Shown here in pieces: positions 44,588-52,976 of a stretch of 64,000 nt of DNA. The position numbers were made by a program, and so were the translations under genes. Every line of letters starts with the position of its first letter. Within the stretch, counting starts at the first letter, position 1. The DNA comes from an uncultured Robinsoniella sp. (lineage in GTDB: Bacteria > Bacillota > Clostridia > Lachnospirales > Lachnospiraceae): NCBI GenBank assembly GCA_900540475.1, contig UQGG01000024.1, positions 41,341 to 105,340 on the forward strand. Direction: 5' to 3'. Below the pieces are notes generated by a model that was given only the letters and a program-made list of their open reading frames with translations, had not been told where the DNA came from and did not search any database.

Positions 44588-45793
44588 TTTCTCCCCCACC
44601 AGTATAAACCCAGGATTGGATAAATGGTTAATCGAAGCAAGAGCGCCGACAGTAGTATGGTATCGGACAGCAATTGCCCATAGTGTGTCACCGGCTTTAA
44701 CCGTATACCACACCACCGGATTTTGGGAACCTGCATTGGGTTTGCAGGGAATTTTAAGTCTTTGTCCGGGATAGATCAGATTCTCATTTTGAATCTGATT
44801 CAGACTTACAAGGTTTGCGATACTGGTATGGTACTGGTGTGCGATTGCCCAGAGCGTATCACCGGGTTTTACCGTATAGGTCAGGTAAGTCTCGTCTGAT
44901 GGGGTATCATCCGCAATTGGTATGCGCAGGATCTGCCCCGGGTAGATGAGGTTAGGATCAGACAGCGCATTTTCATTTGCAATCGCGGTGATACTGGTAT
45001 GATAGAGATGGGCTATACTCCAGAGGGTATCACCGGGTTTTACCTCATAATCCACATAAGAAGTGGAGGGAGAGGTGGGGGGCGGAACTGAAGTGATCGG
45101 ACCGCTGCTGTTTAGAAAGATACCATCGGTAAAATAGTCCAGATCCACAGCGGTACTGATTCCAGGTACGCTGCCGGTATCCGAATACTGCCAGCCCACC
45201 CAGAAACTCCAATTCGAAGTGTCGGAAGGAGAGGAGACGCCGTATTCTGCTACCCACAGCGGGTAGTTGGTAACGGCTCCGCTGAATGAGTAGCCGGCAT
45301 TGTAGGAATCGCTGTAGACCACGGCTTTCTTGCCGCTTAATTGTTCCACAGTCTGTATAAATGCTAATCCGATGGCATTAATTTCTGTATCAGTGAGATA
45401 TTGAAGGTCTTCAAAATCCATAGCCAGCCGGCAGTCAAAATCCTTGCCCTGAATGGTATTTACAAAAAATTGTGCCTGATACTGAGCCTGGGAGATGCTT
45501 CTTGCTGTTACATAATGATAAAAGCCAATGGACAGCCCGGCTGCAGATGCTTTGTGGTAATTGTCCTCGAATTTGGGATCAATATAATCGCCTCCCAGAC
45601 TGGATCGAATATATACAATCTGAATCCCGGAGTCAGCAACCTGTTCAAAATCAATATCTTCCTGATAAAAGCTCACGTCAATTCCGCGGTAAAGAGGATG
45701 CGACGAAGGAGGAATCGCAGAAACCATAAAAACAGGGAAGAAGGAAAAGAGCAGCACCATCGATAAGAGAACAGATAGAGTTTTCTTAAGCAT
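44573..45793 (-). CDS. Secreted GH25 lysozyme with three LysM domains
   Basis: Start ATG 45793-45791 (MLKKTLSVLLSMVLLFSFFP) follows AAAGGAGGTTCT; longer upstream frames lack a ribosome site. The 406-residue protein has a signal peptide (to about 27), a GH25 muramidase domain (RGIDVSFYQEDIDF, catalytic DFE in LAMDFEDLQ, VAEYGV, WVGWQYSDTG) and three LysM repeats near the C-terminus (each with GDTLWSIAHLYH or GDTLWAIA). It cleaves peptidoglycan glycan strands; LysM anchors it to the wall. No phage genes are near, so this is a housekeeping or growth enzyme. Confidence 0.93.
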   Translation of the reverse strand: MLKKTLSVLLSMVLLFSFFPVFMVSAIPPSSHPLYRGIDVSFYQEDIDFEQVADSGIQIVYIRSSLGGDYIDPKFEDNYHKASAAGLSIGFYHYVTARSISQAQYQAQFFVNTIQGKDFDCRLAMDFEDLQYLTDTEINAIGLAFIQTVEQLSGKKAVVYSDSYNAGYSFSGAVTNYPLWVAEYGVSSPSDTSNWSFWVGWQYSDTGSVPGISTAVDLDYFTDGIFLNSSGPITSVPPPTSPSTSYVDYEVKPGDTLWSIAHLYHTSITAIANENALSDPNLIYPGQILRIPIADDTPSDETYLTYTVKPGDTLWAIAHQYHTSIANLVSLNQIQNENLIYPGQRLKIPCKPNAGSQNPVVWYTVKAGDTLWAIAVRYHTTVGALASINHLSNPGFILVGEKLLIP

Positions 45794-45865
45794 AGAACCT
45801 CCTTTGCAAAATTTTGCTTTTAAGATAATATATGGTACAAGAAAATAATTGTTATGGAAATCATA

Positions 45866-45901
45866 ACAAAAAAGCACCCGGATCAATATGGTCCGGATGC
45901 T
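45866..45901 (-). terminator. Terminator for the leftward small gene
   Basis: On the reverse strand AGCATCCGGA pairs with TCCGGGTGCT (plus-strand arms 45873-45882 and 45892-45901), followed by TTTTTT. Confidence 0.8.
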
Positions 45902-45940
45902 CTTGCAGGGCTGCATCTTTGAGAATAAGATATTCATATT

Positions 45941-46108
45941 TTAAGAATGTTTTTTCTTCTTTTTGCTTTTACTTTTGCTTTTTGTGCTGGACTGGACGGC
46001 TGCCTCTTCTTCCTCTTTATCCAGTTCGCTTACCATGTGTTCCATAACGGATTTACAAGACTGGGGAAGTTCGGTAACGTCATAATTATTATAACCTTTA
46101 TTATCCAT
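45941..46108 (-). CDS. Small acidic-basic protein, function unknown
   Basis: Start ATG 46108-46106 (MDNKGYNNYDVTELPQSCKS) follows AAGGAGATGGATT. The 55-residue product has a single Cys, an acidic centre (ELDKEEEEAAVQ) and a lysine/serine-rich tail (SKSKSKKKKKHS). It has its own terminator, which supports a real gene. No family recognised; the basic tail may bind nucleic acid or membrane, as inference. Confidence 0.55.
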   Translation of the reverse strand: MDNKGYNNYDVTELPQSCKSVMEHMVSELDKEEEEAAVQSSTKSKSKSKKKKKHS

Positions 46109-46276
46109 AATCCATCTCCTTTCTATGCACAAGCTGGTACTGCATTGCGTAATGAACAGCAGCGGGTGCGCTATTCACCGTTAATGAAGCACCGCAGACT
46201 GGCATAAATGTTACGGCAAACGTATGCCTGTACTTAGTATGCACAGGAGACAGTTTCTTATGAGTATGTATGATAT

Positions 46277-47881
46277 TTAAGATTTCTGTAAAATTTCAGT
46301 ATTCAGCATATCTGCTCTTTTTGCACAATGAAAAACCTCTAATTGTAAAATAAATACATTGATTGCAGCATTCAGTGCGTTCATAACAATATCAGCTATG
46401 ACAGCCAGCCCAAGTGCTTCAGCCGGAATCCCCGCCTGTACAAACAGGACTGCATATCCGGCGAGAAATCCGCCTGGAATGGAAGGAGCCGCTGCAGCCA
46501 GTACAAAGGATACAAGCATTGTGACCACCAGCATGCCGATGGTTATGTTGACTTCGTATGCCTGTGCGCAAAATACGGTCAGAAGAATTAAGTGCACCAC
46601 GGCAGCCGGTTTAAACACCACACTTCCAAAGGAAATCGTAAATTTCGAAAGCCTGTGGTCGATCCCCAGTTTTTTATCACAGTTATTTCTCATACTGGAA
46701 TAAGCTGCGGACGAAGAAGCATTTACTAAGGCAAGTAAGGAGGAAGGCATAATAATCTTCAGGATACGAATTGGCGAAACCCCTTCTTTTATCCGGACGG
46801 ATACCAGATACCCAAGGAAAACAATTGCCATGCACAGCAGATAGACACCCGCCATTTGCAGCATATATAAAAGCAGCGGTATGTAATTGCCTGCGATAAG
46901 CCGGTAAATACTTAAAAAAATGAAAATCGGTGAAATGGTGGAAATAAAGCCGACAATGCATTGGGAAATGGCGCTGCACTGTTCCATTAACTGTCCGGCA
47001 ATGCTGATTCTGTGCTGCAACAGTACCATTGCCATGCCCACCAGCACAGCCAGAATGATAATCTGTATGGCATTTGCTGTTTGAAACGGGTCAATCACAT
47101 TCTCGGGAATTGCGTCAAGAAGCAATTGGAAAATAGATTCTGACTGTATGCCCTCAACTCCCGCTGTTGGTAAATGTACCTGTGTAAACACAGCTGCAGC
47201 AATCCCGCCCAATATGGTCATCCCGATGAGGATGGTGCAAAAGTGCAGGAGAACTTTTTTCCCCACACTTCCCAGCCGGTTTGGTGCTCCAATATGGTAA
47301 ATGCCCCATACAACAGCAAAAAACAGCATCGGGCAGATCACCGTAGTCAGGATGCCGGTAAATTTGTCAAAAAGAGGAGCTGCCACCTGGTTCAGTATAA
47401 AGTCGGAGGCCTCCGTCGGCAGGTAATGGGTGATTACTCCGGCAGCAAGTGCCAGGAGAACTGCAATTACTATTGGTAAAAATGGATTGGTAGACTTGTG
47501 TTTGATATTTGCTGAAACAATATTCATGCCCTTGGAGTAGACATAGCCGCAGCTGCTTCCACTGCCAATCGCCGCCAGAAAGGGCTGGCTGAAAAATGCA
47601 TCCCCAAACTGGTCATCGTCATTCTGCTCATATGGATTTGCTTCTTTGCCCTGTACCTTCAGCGTAATCTGCACTTTTTTCAGACGTGTCTGGATAATTA
47701 ATTCTCCGGAATTGGGAGCTAATCCTTTTTCCATCCAGCTGTCCAGTGCTTTTTCCATAGAGAGGCGTATCTTTAATATTACTTCCGGTTCCACAGAAAG
47801 CTGCTGCAGTGTTTCCACTATGATGTCAGCAACCATATCCGCATTCTGTTCCGACAATATAAATTTCTTTGTTCTTAACAT
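46277..47881 (-). CDS. Dicarboxylate/amino acid:cation symporter with GHKL-like N-terminal domain
   Basis: Start ATG 47881-47879 (MLRTKKFILSEQNADMVADI); an upstream in-frame ATG at 47938 would run through a 30-bp palindrome and is unlikely. The 534-residue protein has a soluble N-terminal region of about 125 residues (IRLSMEKALDSWMEKG, then ELIIQTRLKKVQITLKVQGK) that resembles a GHKL/RsbW-like ATPase with a missing N-box Asn. The rest is an SDF-family symporter with eight or more membrane segments and the conserved SSSAAYSSM and FKPAAVVHLI regions. Substrate likely a dicarboxylate or acidic amino acid. The domain could sense nucleotide or partner proteins (inference). Confidence 0.83.
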   Translation of the reverse strand: MLRTKKFILSEQNADMVADIIVETLQQLSVEPEVILKIRLSMEKALDSWMEKGLAPNSGELIIQTRLKKVQITLKVQGKEANPYEQNDDDQFGDAFFSQPFLAAIGSGSSCGYVYSKGMNIVSANIKHKSTNPFLPIVIAVLLALAAGVITHYLPTEASDFILNQVAAPLFDKFTGILTTVICPMLFFAVVWGIYHIGAPNRLGSVGKKVLLHFCTILIGMTILGGIAAAVFTQVHLPTAGVEGIQSESIFQLLLDAIPENVIDPFQTANAIQIIILAVLVGMAMVLLQHRISIAGQLMEQCSAISQCIVGFISTISPIFIFLSIYRLIAGNYIPLLLYMLQMAGVYLLCMAIVFLGYLVSVRIKEGVSPIRILKIIMPSSLLALVNASSSAAYSSMRNNCDKKLGIDHRLSKFTISFGSVVFKPAAVVHLILLTVFCAQAYEVNITIGMLVVTMLVSFVLAAAAPSIPGGFLAGYAVLFVQAGIPAEALGLAVIADIVMNALNAAINVFILQLEVFHCAKRADMLNTEILQKS

Positions 47882-47919
47882 CTTGCTATCACATCCTTTT
47901 TGGGAGCAATCTAAGAGTT

Positions 47920-47949
47920 CTGGTACAGCATTGAGCAATGCTGTACCAG
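47920..47949. repeat. Perfect 30-bp palindrome in the symporter leader
   Basis: CTGGTACAGCATTG (47920-47933), AG, CAATGCTGTACCAG (47936-47949): 14-bp arms, no mismatch. It lies 39 bp before the symporter start. As DNA it could be a repressor operator; as RNA, a stable hairpin in the leader. No T run follows within 20 bp, so not a terminator. Confidence 0.7.
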
Positions 47950-48169
47950 TTAAACGCTCTGTATGTTTATATTATGTATCAGTTTCAAATTATATTAAAA
48001 GAGTATATCATACCTGGTGAAGAAAACAATAAAAAATGTAGGTGCATTCATTTATAAAAAATGAAGATAAGCTTATGAAAAGGTTAAGATTGAATTGGGA
48101 AGGGGCTGCCTGTTTTGCATCTGAAAAACTGGAAATATTAACTTTATCAAAAGAATCCCTCAGATAACA
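47950..48169. other. Gene-free stretch between divergent genes
   Basis: AT-rich, no frame with a ribosome site and no further clear inverted repeat. It separates the symporter leader from the rightward promoter at 48170. Confidence 0.4.
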
Positions 48170-48198
48170 TTGCTATTTGCGTTCATTTAAATTATAAT
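48170..48198 (+). promoter_or_regulatory. Promoter for the 48230 gene and NYN gene
   Basis: TTGCTA (48170-48175), 17 bp, TATAAT (48193-48198). Confidence 0.75.
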
Positions 48199-48229
48199 AA
48201 AGTAAGAAAAATTACGCAATAAGTGCCAA

Positions 48230-48568
48230 ATGAAGGAGAAGATCGGAAGATTGGAAAAATGGAAAGACTACGACGAAATGATGAAGGAGAATCCGAAACT
48301 GGCAGAAAAGCTGAACCGGAGATCCAAAGAAAGGTTGTTAGATAAGAGAAATATTGACGGGATCGCAAAAGCGCTGTCCCGCTATGTTTACAAAAATAAT
48401 GCAGCAGCAGATATAGTGATTAAGGCGGTAAAAGAGGGACGCTGGCTGCAATTAGAACTTCTGTATGGCTATTATAGCGGATTTGAAGATGACCGAAAAG
48501 AGGGAGGATGCGCAGAAGCGGATTTGGAACAGCTTTTAAAAGAGCTGCTCAGGAGTTTTGTGTATTGA
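48230..48568 (+). CDS. Small helical protein, function unknown
   Basis: ATG 48230 gives 112 residues; TTG 48251 has a better site (AAGGAGAA about 10 nt upstream), so the start is uncertain. The sequence is charged and helical (MKENPKLAEKLNRRSKERLL, NAAADIVIKAVKEGRWLQLE) with no membrane segment. It is directly upstream of the NYN/OST-HTH gene (38 bp) and probably cotranscribed, so it may be its partner. No family recognised. Confidence 0.6.
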   Translation: MKEKIGRLEKWKDYDEMMKENPKLAEKLNRRSKERLLDKRNIDGIAKALSRYVYKNNAAADIVIKAVKEGRWLQLELLYGYYSGFEDDRKEGGCAEADLEQLLKELLRSFVY

Positions 48569-48606
48569 TTTATAAGAGATGAAATGAAAAGAGGGTAAAC
48601 ATATAA

Positions 48607-49617
48607 ATGAAAGAAAAAACATTTGCAGTATTGATTGACTCAGACAATATTTCTTCAAAATATATTTCCTGTATTTTGAATGAAATGACCAAGTACGGAG
48701 TCATCACATACAAGAGAATTTATGGAGACTGGACCAGTGCCCAGACAACGAAATGGAAACAGGCACTGTTAGAAAATTCCATTATGCCGATTCAGCAGTT
48801 CAGCAATACGGTTGGGAAAAATGCGACTGATTCCGCGCTCATTATCGATGCCATGGATATCTTGTATACCAACAATGTGGATGGGTTCTGCATTGTATCC
48901 AGTGACAGTGATTTTACGCGTTTAGCCGGCAGATTGCGGGAATCCGGCAAAGATGTAATTGGGATGGGGGAAGAGAAGACACCAAGATCCTTCCGTGCTG
49001 CCTGTACGGTATTTACAAATCTGGAGATCTTGTTAGAACAGGATGAGGAAACACAGGAAGAAGTATTTGTCCACAAGGGACGCTTGAGTGACAGTTCCAT
49101 GGGAAGCAGGAACCGTCTGGGCGACAGCCAGCAGGGGATGGAGGACAGCAGTATTATCAGCAAGCGTGTTATTGAGAATGATATCGTGTCCATTATAACA
49201 GAAAATGATGACAAGGACCGGATGACCGGACTTGGGGAAATCGGCAGCCGCCTGGTGAAAAAATATTCCGACTTTGATGTCCGTAATTATGGATACAGTT
49301 CTCTGTCTAAGTTCCTGGAAGAAATGGAAAGCTTTGAACTCACCAAAAACAACAATGCCATTATGGTTCGTATGAAGGATAATAATATTAAGAAAGAGCA
49401 GCTGTCTGAATATGCCATTAATCTGGTACGCAGCAGCGGCAGGGAAGGCATGGAACTGGCATTTTTGGGCAACCGGATACACCGCAAGTTTGATAACTTT
49501 AAAGTGAAAGATTACGGATATGCGACCTTTGCTAAATTTGTCCAGAGTATCGGGCAGCTGGAAATCATAGAAAACAGGACGAAAAATAAGATTGTACATT
49601 TAAAGTCCAACGATTAA
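48607..49617 (+). CDS. NYN domain protein with two OST-HTH/LOTUS domains
   Basis: This 336-residue protein has an N-terminal PIN-like NYN nuclease fold (about 1-145) with the acidic residues in FAVLIDSDNIS, DSALIIDAMDILY and CIVSSDSDFTRL, then a linker and two winged-helix OST-HTH domains (about 178-258 and 262-334; FDVRNYGYSSLSKFLEEM and FKVKDYGYATFAKFVQSI). NYN proteins are RNases, and OST-HTH is thought to bind RNA or DNA. The role in bacteria is not established. It runs with the preceding small gene and is followed by an OGG-type glycosylase. Confidence 0.88.
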   Translation: MKEKTFAVLIDSDNISSKYISCILNEMTKYGVITYKRIYGDWTSAQTTKWKQALLENSIMPIQQFSNTVGKNATDSALIIDAMDILYTNNVDGFCIVSSDSDFTRLAGRLRESGKDVIGMGEEKTPRSFRAACTVFTNLEILLEQDEETQEEVFVHKGRLSDSSMGSRNRLGDSQQGMEDSSIISKRVIENDIVSIITENDDKDRMTGLGEIGSRLVKKYSDFDVRNYGYSSLSKFLEEMESFELTKNNNAIMVRMKDNNIKKEQLSEYAINLVRSSGREGMELAFLGNRIHRKFDNFKVKDYGYATFAKFVQSIGQLEIIENRTKNKIVHLKSND

Positions 49618-49651
49618 TTTTACATTTACAAAAAGACAGTAAGGAAAATAC

Positions 49652-50479
49652 ATGACAGATAAAACAATAAAGATAAAAAAGACAATAAAGGATTTTGATA
49701 TTGCACAGATCGCTGATTCCGGGCAGTGTTTTCGCTTAAACAGAAGAGAAGACGGAAGCTATTCCCTGATTGCCCGGGGACGGTATCTGGAAATATTGCA
49801 GCAGGAGGAAACAATTACTTTTTCATGTGACGAAGATGAGTTTCATGATATCTGGGAAACGTACTTTGACCTCATGACCGATTATGGGGCATTTAAAGAC
49901 CGGATTGAAAGTAAGGATCAATACATGCAGCAAGCCTGTGCATATGGTAAGGGTATCCGTATTCTGCGCCAGGAACTGTGGGAAATGGTCATTACTTTTA
50001 TCATATCCCAGCAGAATAACATACCCCGAATAAAAAAATGCGTAGAGTCCCTTTGCAGAGCCTTTGGGGAAAAAAGAACAAATTTCCGAAATGAAACATA
50101 CTATACTTTTCCATCCCCGGAAGCACTTGCAGGTCTGGAGGAAGAGGACTTAAGTTCCTGCAGCCTGGGATACCGGAATAAGTATATCAGAAAAACCGCA
50201 GATATGGTGATAAGCGGAGGTTATGATCTATACCGTCTCTATGATTTAAAGTATGAAGATGCCAGAAGAGAACTCTTAAAGCTGTGCGGAGTTGGAATCA
50301 AAGTGTCAGAATGCATATGTCTGTTTGCACTGCATCACATCGATGCATTTCCCATAGATACCCATATCCAGAAAGTATTAGACCGCCATTATCCGGAGGG
50401 ATTTCCATTTGAAAAATATCAGGGTTTTGCCGGCATTTTGCAGCAGTACGCTTTTTATTACGACGTATTTACACCGTGA
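49652..50479 (+). CDS. OGG1-type 8-oxoguanine DNA glycosylase
   Basis: This 275-residue enzyme has an OGG-type N-terminal beta domain (QCFRLNRREDGSYSLIARGR) and the helix-hairpin-helix with the catalytic Lys and Asp: LCGVGIKVSECICLF and FPIDTHIQKVL. The region LWEMVITFIISQQNNIPRIK is typical of the family. It removes 8-oxoguanine by base excision with beta-lyase activity. The start ATG 49652 is close to the end of the NYN gene (34 bp). Length is normal. Confidence 0.88.
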   Translation: MTDKTIKIKKTIKDFDIAQIADSGQCFRLNRREDGSYSLIARGRYLEILQQEETITFSCDEDEFHDIWETYFDLMTDYGAFKDRIESKDQYMQQACAYGKGIRILRQELWEMVITFIISQQNNIPRIKKCVESLCRAFGEKRTNFRNETYYTFPSPEALAGLEEEDLSSCSLGYRNKYIRKTADMVISGGYDLYRLYDLKYEDARRELLKLCGVGIKVSECICLFALHHIDAFPIDTHIQKVLDRHYPEGFPFEKYQGFAGILQQYAFYYDVFTP

Positions 50480-50560
50480 GGCATTATTGATTTCTAAAGG
50501 CGGCTGATGTATACTTTACATTGTTTTTTAAATCTTACGAAAGAATAAAGGAGTAAATTC

Positions 50561-51508
50561 ATGAATATTGTAATGTTAGAATCCCTGGCAGTCAGCGAGG
50601 ATATATTAAATAGCTATGTAAAACCACTGAAAGAAGCAGGACATAGCTTTCTTGCATACGAAAAAAGCAGTAATGTGGAAGTGTTAAAAGAAGAAAGCAG
50701 GGATGCGGATATCCTGATCCTGGCGAATATGCCGCTGAAGCAGGAAGTAATCCGCAATTGCAGCCATTTGAAATTTATCGATGTGGCATTTACCGGTGTG
50801 GATCATGTGGATCTTCACGCTTCAAAAGAAGTGGGAGCTGCTCTCAGCAATGCATCCGGTTACTCGAATGAGTCCGTTGCAGAGCTTACGCTGGGTATGA
50901 TGTTATCCCTTCTTCGCAATGTTCCCCAGGTGGATGCACGCTGCAGAGAAGGAAAAACCAAGGATGGACTGGTTGGCTTTGAATTAAAAGGAAAAACAGT
51001 GGGAATCATAGGTACAGGAGCAATTGGCCAGCGTACCGCTCAGCTTTGCAGTGCATTTGGGTGCAGAGTCATTGCCTATAACGGCTTTTCAAAGAAGGAG
51101 AACAGCGAACTGATTACTTATCTGCCATTAAAAGAAATGCTGGAACAAGCAGATATTATAGCACTTCACTGTCCTTTAACGGAGCAGTCCCGTCATCTCA
51201 TCAATGAGGAGACGATCGGATACATGAAAAAATCAGCCATCCTGATCAATGCGGCAAGAGGACCTGTTGTGGATTCTGACGCTCTGGCAGATGCGCTGAA
51301 CGAAGGACGCATTGCGGGAGCAGGCATAGATGTATTTGAAGTGGAACCGCCCCTTTCTACGGATCACCCTCTGCTTCATGCAAAAAATACCATCGTAACA
51401 CCCCATGTGGCATTTGCCACAAAAGAATCTATGGAAATCAGAGCTGAAATTGTATTCCGCAATATAGATAAGTGGTTAAAGGGTGAGCAAATCAATAAAA
51501 TTTTGTAA
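50561..51508 (+). CDS. D-2-hydroxyacid dehydrogenase (NAD)
   Basis: This 315-residue protein has the NAD-binding motif VGIIGTGAIGQRTAQLCSAF and the active-site Arg (NAARGPVVDSDAL), Glu (GAGIDVFEVEPPLS) and His (TPHVAFATK). It belongs to the formate/lactate/glycerate dehydrogenase superfamily; the substrate is a 2-keto or 2-hydroxy acid not determinable here. AAAGGAGTAAATTC precedes the start. An orphan EutJ gene follows after 17 bp. Confidence 0.88.
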   Translation: MNIVMLESLAVSEDILNSYVKPLKEAGHSFLAYEKSSNVEVLKEESRDADILILANMPLKQEVIRNCSHLKFIDVAFTGVDHVDLHASKEVGAALSNASGYSNESVAELTLGMMLSLLRNVPQVDARCREGKTKDGLVGFELKGKTVGIIGTGAIGQRTAQLCSAFGCRVIAYNGFSKKENSELITYLPLKEMLEQADIIALHCPLTEQSRHLINEETIGYMKKSAILINAARGPVVDSDALADALNEGRIAGAGIDVFEVEPPLSTDHPLLHAKNTIVTPHVAFATKESMEIRAEIVFRNIDKWLKGEQINKIL

Positions 51509-51525
51509 TTACGGGAGCGTTTTAG

Positions 51526-52338
51526 ATGAATATAGAAAAAATAAATGCATACATGAAACGAGTCACAGAAGCTGAGGAAAAAACATTTCCCTATAAAGGC
51601 AGGTTAAAAGTAGGACTGGATCTGGGGACGGCATATATTGTAATTGCCGTATTAGATGAAAATAATCAGCCTGTGGCATGTGAAAAACAAAGTGCCCGAG
51701 TACTGAGAGACGGTGTGGTGGTAGATTATCTGGGAGCGCTTGAGATTGTAAAAAAATTAAAAGCAAAGCTGGAAGAACGCCTGAAATGTGAACTGACACA
51801 ATGTGCCATTGCCATGCCTGCTGGAACACAGAGCAGTTTAAAAACTCATACGTATGTAGCAGAAGGCGCAGGATTCGAGGTTATTCGCGTTTGTGACGAG
51901 CCATCTGCCGCAAACTCAGTCTATGAAATCAAAGATGGTGTCATCGTTGATATCGGAGGCGGTACAACGGGACTTGCAATTATTAAAAACGGCAAAGTAG
52001 AAGAAATACAGGACGAGGCAACGGGAGGAACACATGTAACGCTTGTTCTCTCCGGAAGATACCATATATCATTTGAAGAAGCAGAGGCCATGAAGCAGGA
52101 TTACAGTAATCACAATGAAATCTTTCCTGTGGTAAAACCGGTATTTGAAAAAATGGCATCTATCGTCAATAAATATATTCATGATCAGAAAATCAAAGGA
52201 ATTTATCTGTGCGGAGGAACTTGCTGTCTCACGGGAATTGAGGAAATCTTCGAGAAAAAAACAGGAATTAAAACGATAAAGCCGGAGAATCCATTTCTGG
52301 TGACTCCGGTGGGGATCGCGATGAATTGTGTGGGGTAA
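51526..52338 (+). CDS. eutJ: EutJ-like Hsp70-family protein
   Basis: This 270-residue ASKHA ATPase-fold protein has LKVGLDLGTAYIVIAV (phosphate 1), VIVDIGGGTTGLAIIKNG (phosphate 2) and GIYLCGGTCCLTGIEEIFE (adenosine). This is the EutJ pattern from ethanolamine or propanediol microcompartment operons, where it is a putative chaperone. No shell or lyase genes are visible within the window, so it stands outside its usual setting. It is 17 bp after the hydroxyacid dehydrogenase and probably in one operon. Confidence 0.85.
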   Translation: MNIEKINAYMKRVTEAEEKTFPYKGRLKVGLDLGTAYIVIAVLDENNQPVACEKQSARVLRDGVVVDYLGALEIVKKLKAKLEERLKCELTQCAIAMPAGTQSSLKTHTYVAEGAGFEVIRVCDEPSAANSVYEIKDGVIVDIGGGTTGLAIIKNGKVEEIQDEATGGTHVTLVLSGRYHISFEEAEAMKQDYSNHNEIFPVVKPVFEKMASIVNKYIHDQKIKGIYLCGGTCCLTGIEEIFEKKTGIKTIKPENPFLVTPVGIAMNCVG

Positions 52339-52377
52339 TGGTGTAAATATACGCTTTGTATCATATAGGCAGTGCCG

Positions 52378-52416
52378 AAAGAGCTGGGGGACAGAAAGTA
52401 GTCTCCAGCTCTTTTT
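52378..52416 (+). terminator. Terminator after eutJ
   Basis: AAAGAGCTGG (52378-52387) and CCAGCTCTTT (52404-52413) with an inner GGAC/GTCT pairing, then TTTTT. Confidence 0.88.
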
Positions 52417-52449
52417 GGGTTTAGTTCAGAGATACATCACAAAGAAGTA

Positions 52450-52504
52450 TTGACGCCCGTCACATATAGGGATATAGTTAGTATACTAATAGTTAGTCAA
52501 CTAA
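52450..52504 (+). promoter_or_regulatory. MarR-type promoter with tandem 15-bp operators
   Basis: TTGACG (52450-52455), 17 bp, TATAGT (52473-52478). TAGTTAGTATACTAA (52475-52489) is followed without gap by TAGTTAGTCAACTAA (52490-52504); each holds a TTAG/CTAA inverted repeat. They cover the -10 and start region, a typical autorepression layout. Confidence 0.82.
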
Positions 52505-52522
52505 TGATAGGAGGTATTACAA

Positions 52523-52957
52523 ATGAATATAGATATTAGAGAAGATTCTCTCCATCTGTTGCTCACCAGAACATTTCATGCCCAGAGAAATATGATCCGT
52601 CCAAGGTTATTGGAGGTAGGGCTTTGTGTGGGGCAGCCTAAAGTCCTGCATTATCTCTATGATCATGGGGCATGTATGCAGAAGGAACTGGCTGCATTTT
52701 GCAATGTGGAGCCGGCTACCATGTCAAAAATGCTGGATACGATGGAAAAGAACGGATTGATAAAGAGGATGGATGTTGCGGGAAACCGCAGGGCATTTCA
52801 TATTGTATTGACGGAGGAAGGGCTTGCTTCCCTTGCAAAGTGGGAGAAAATCTGTGAAGAAGCAGATGAAAGAAGCCTCCAGGGTTTCACAGAGGAGGAA
52901 AAGGGGCAATATCGGCATTTTTTAAACCGGATGTATGAAAATATAACCGGTAAATAG
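52523..52957 (+). CDS. MarR family regulator
   Basis: This 144-residue winged-helix protein has the MarR features (GLCVGQPKVLHYLYDHGACM, QKELAAFCNVEPATMSKMLD, NRRAFHIVLTEEGL). It is first in an operon with the two ABC exporter genes, behind two tandem 15-bp operators. It most likely represses the operon and releases it on binding a drug or metabolite. ATG 52523 follows GGAGGTATTACAA. Confidence 0.92.
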   Translation: MNIDIREDSLHLLLTRTFHAQRNMIRPRLLEVGLCVGQPKVLHYLYDHGACMQKELAAFCNVEPATMSKMLDTMEKNGLIKRMDVAGNRRAFHIVLTEEGLASLAKWEKICEEADERSLQGFTEEEKGQYRHFLNRMYENITGK

Positions 52958-52976
52958 CAGGAGAGGAGAATAGGCA

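Noticed and set aside
44573..45793. Lysozyme as part of a prophage
   Set aside because: No holin, tail or integrase genes nearby; LysM domains and signal peptide fit a host cell-wall enzyme.
52475..52504. Short direct repeats as a CRISPR fragment
   Set aside because: Only two adjacent copies, no spacers, and they sit on a MarR promoter.
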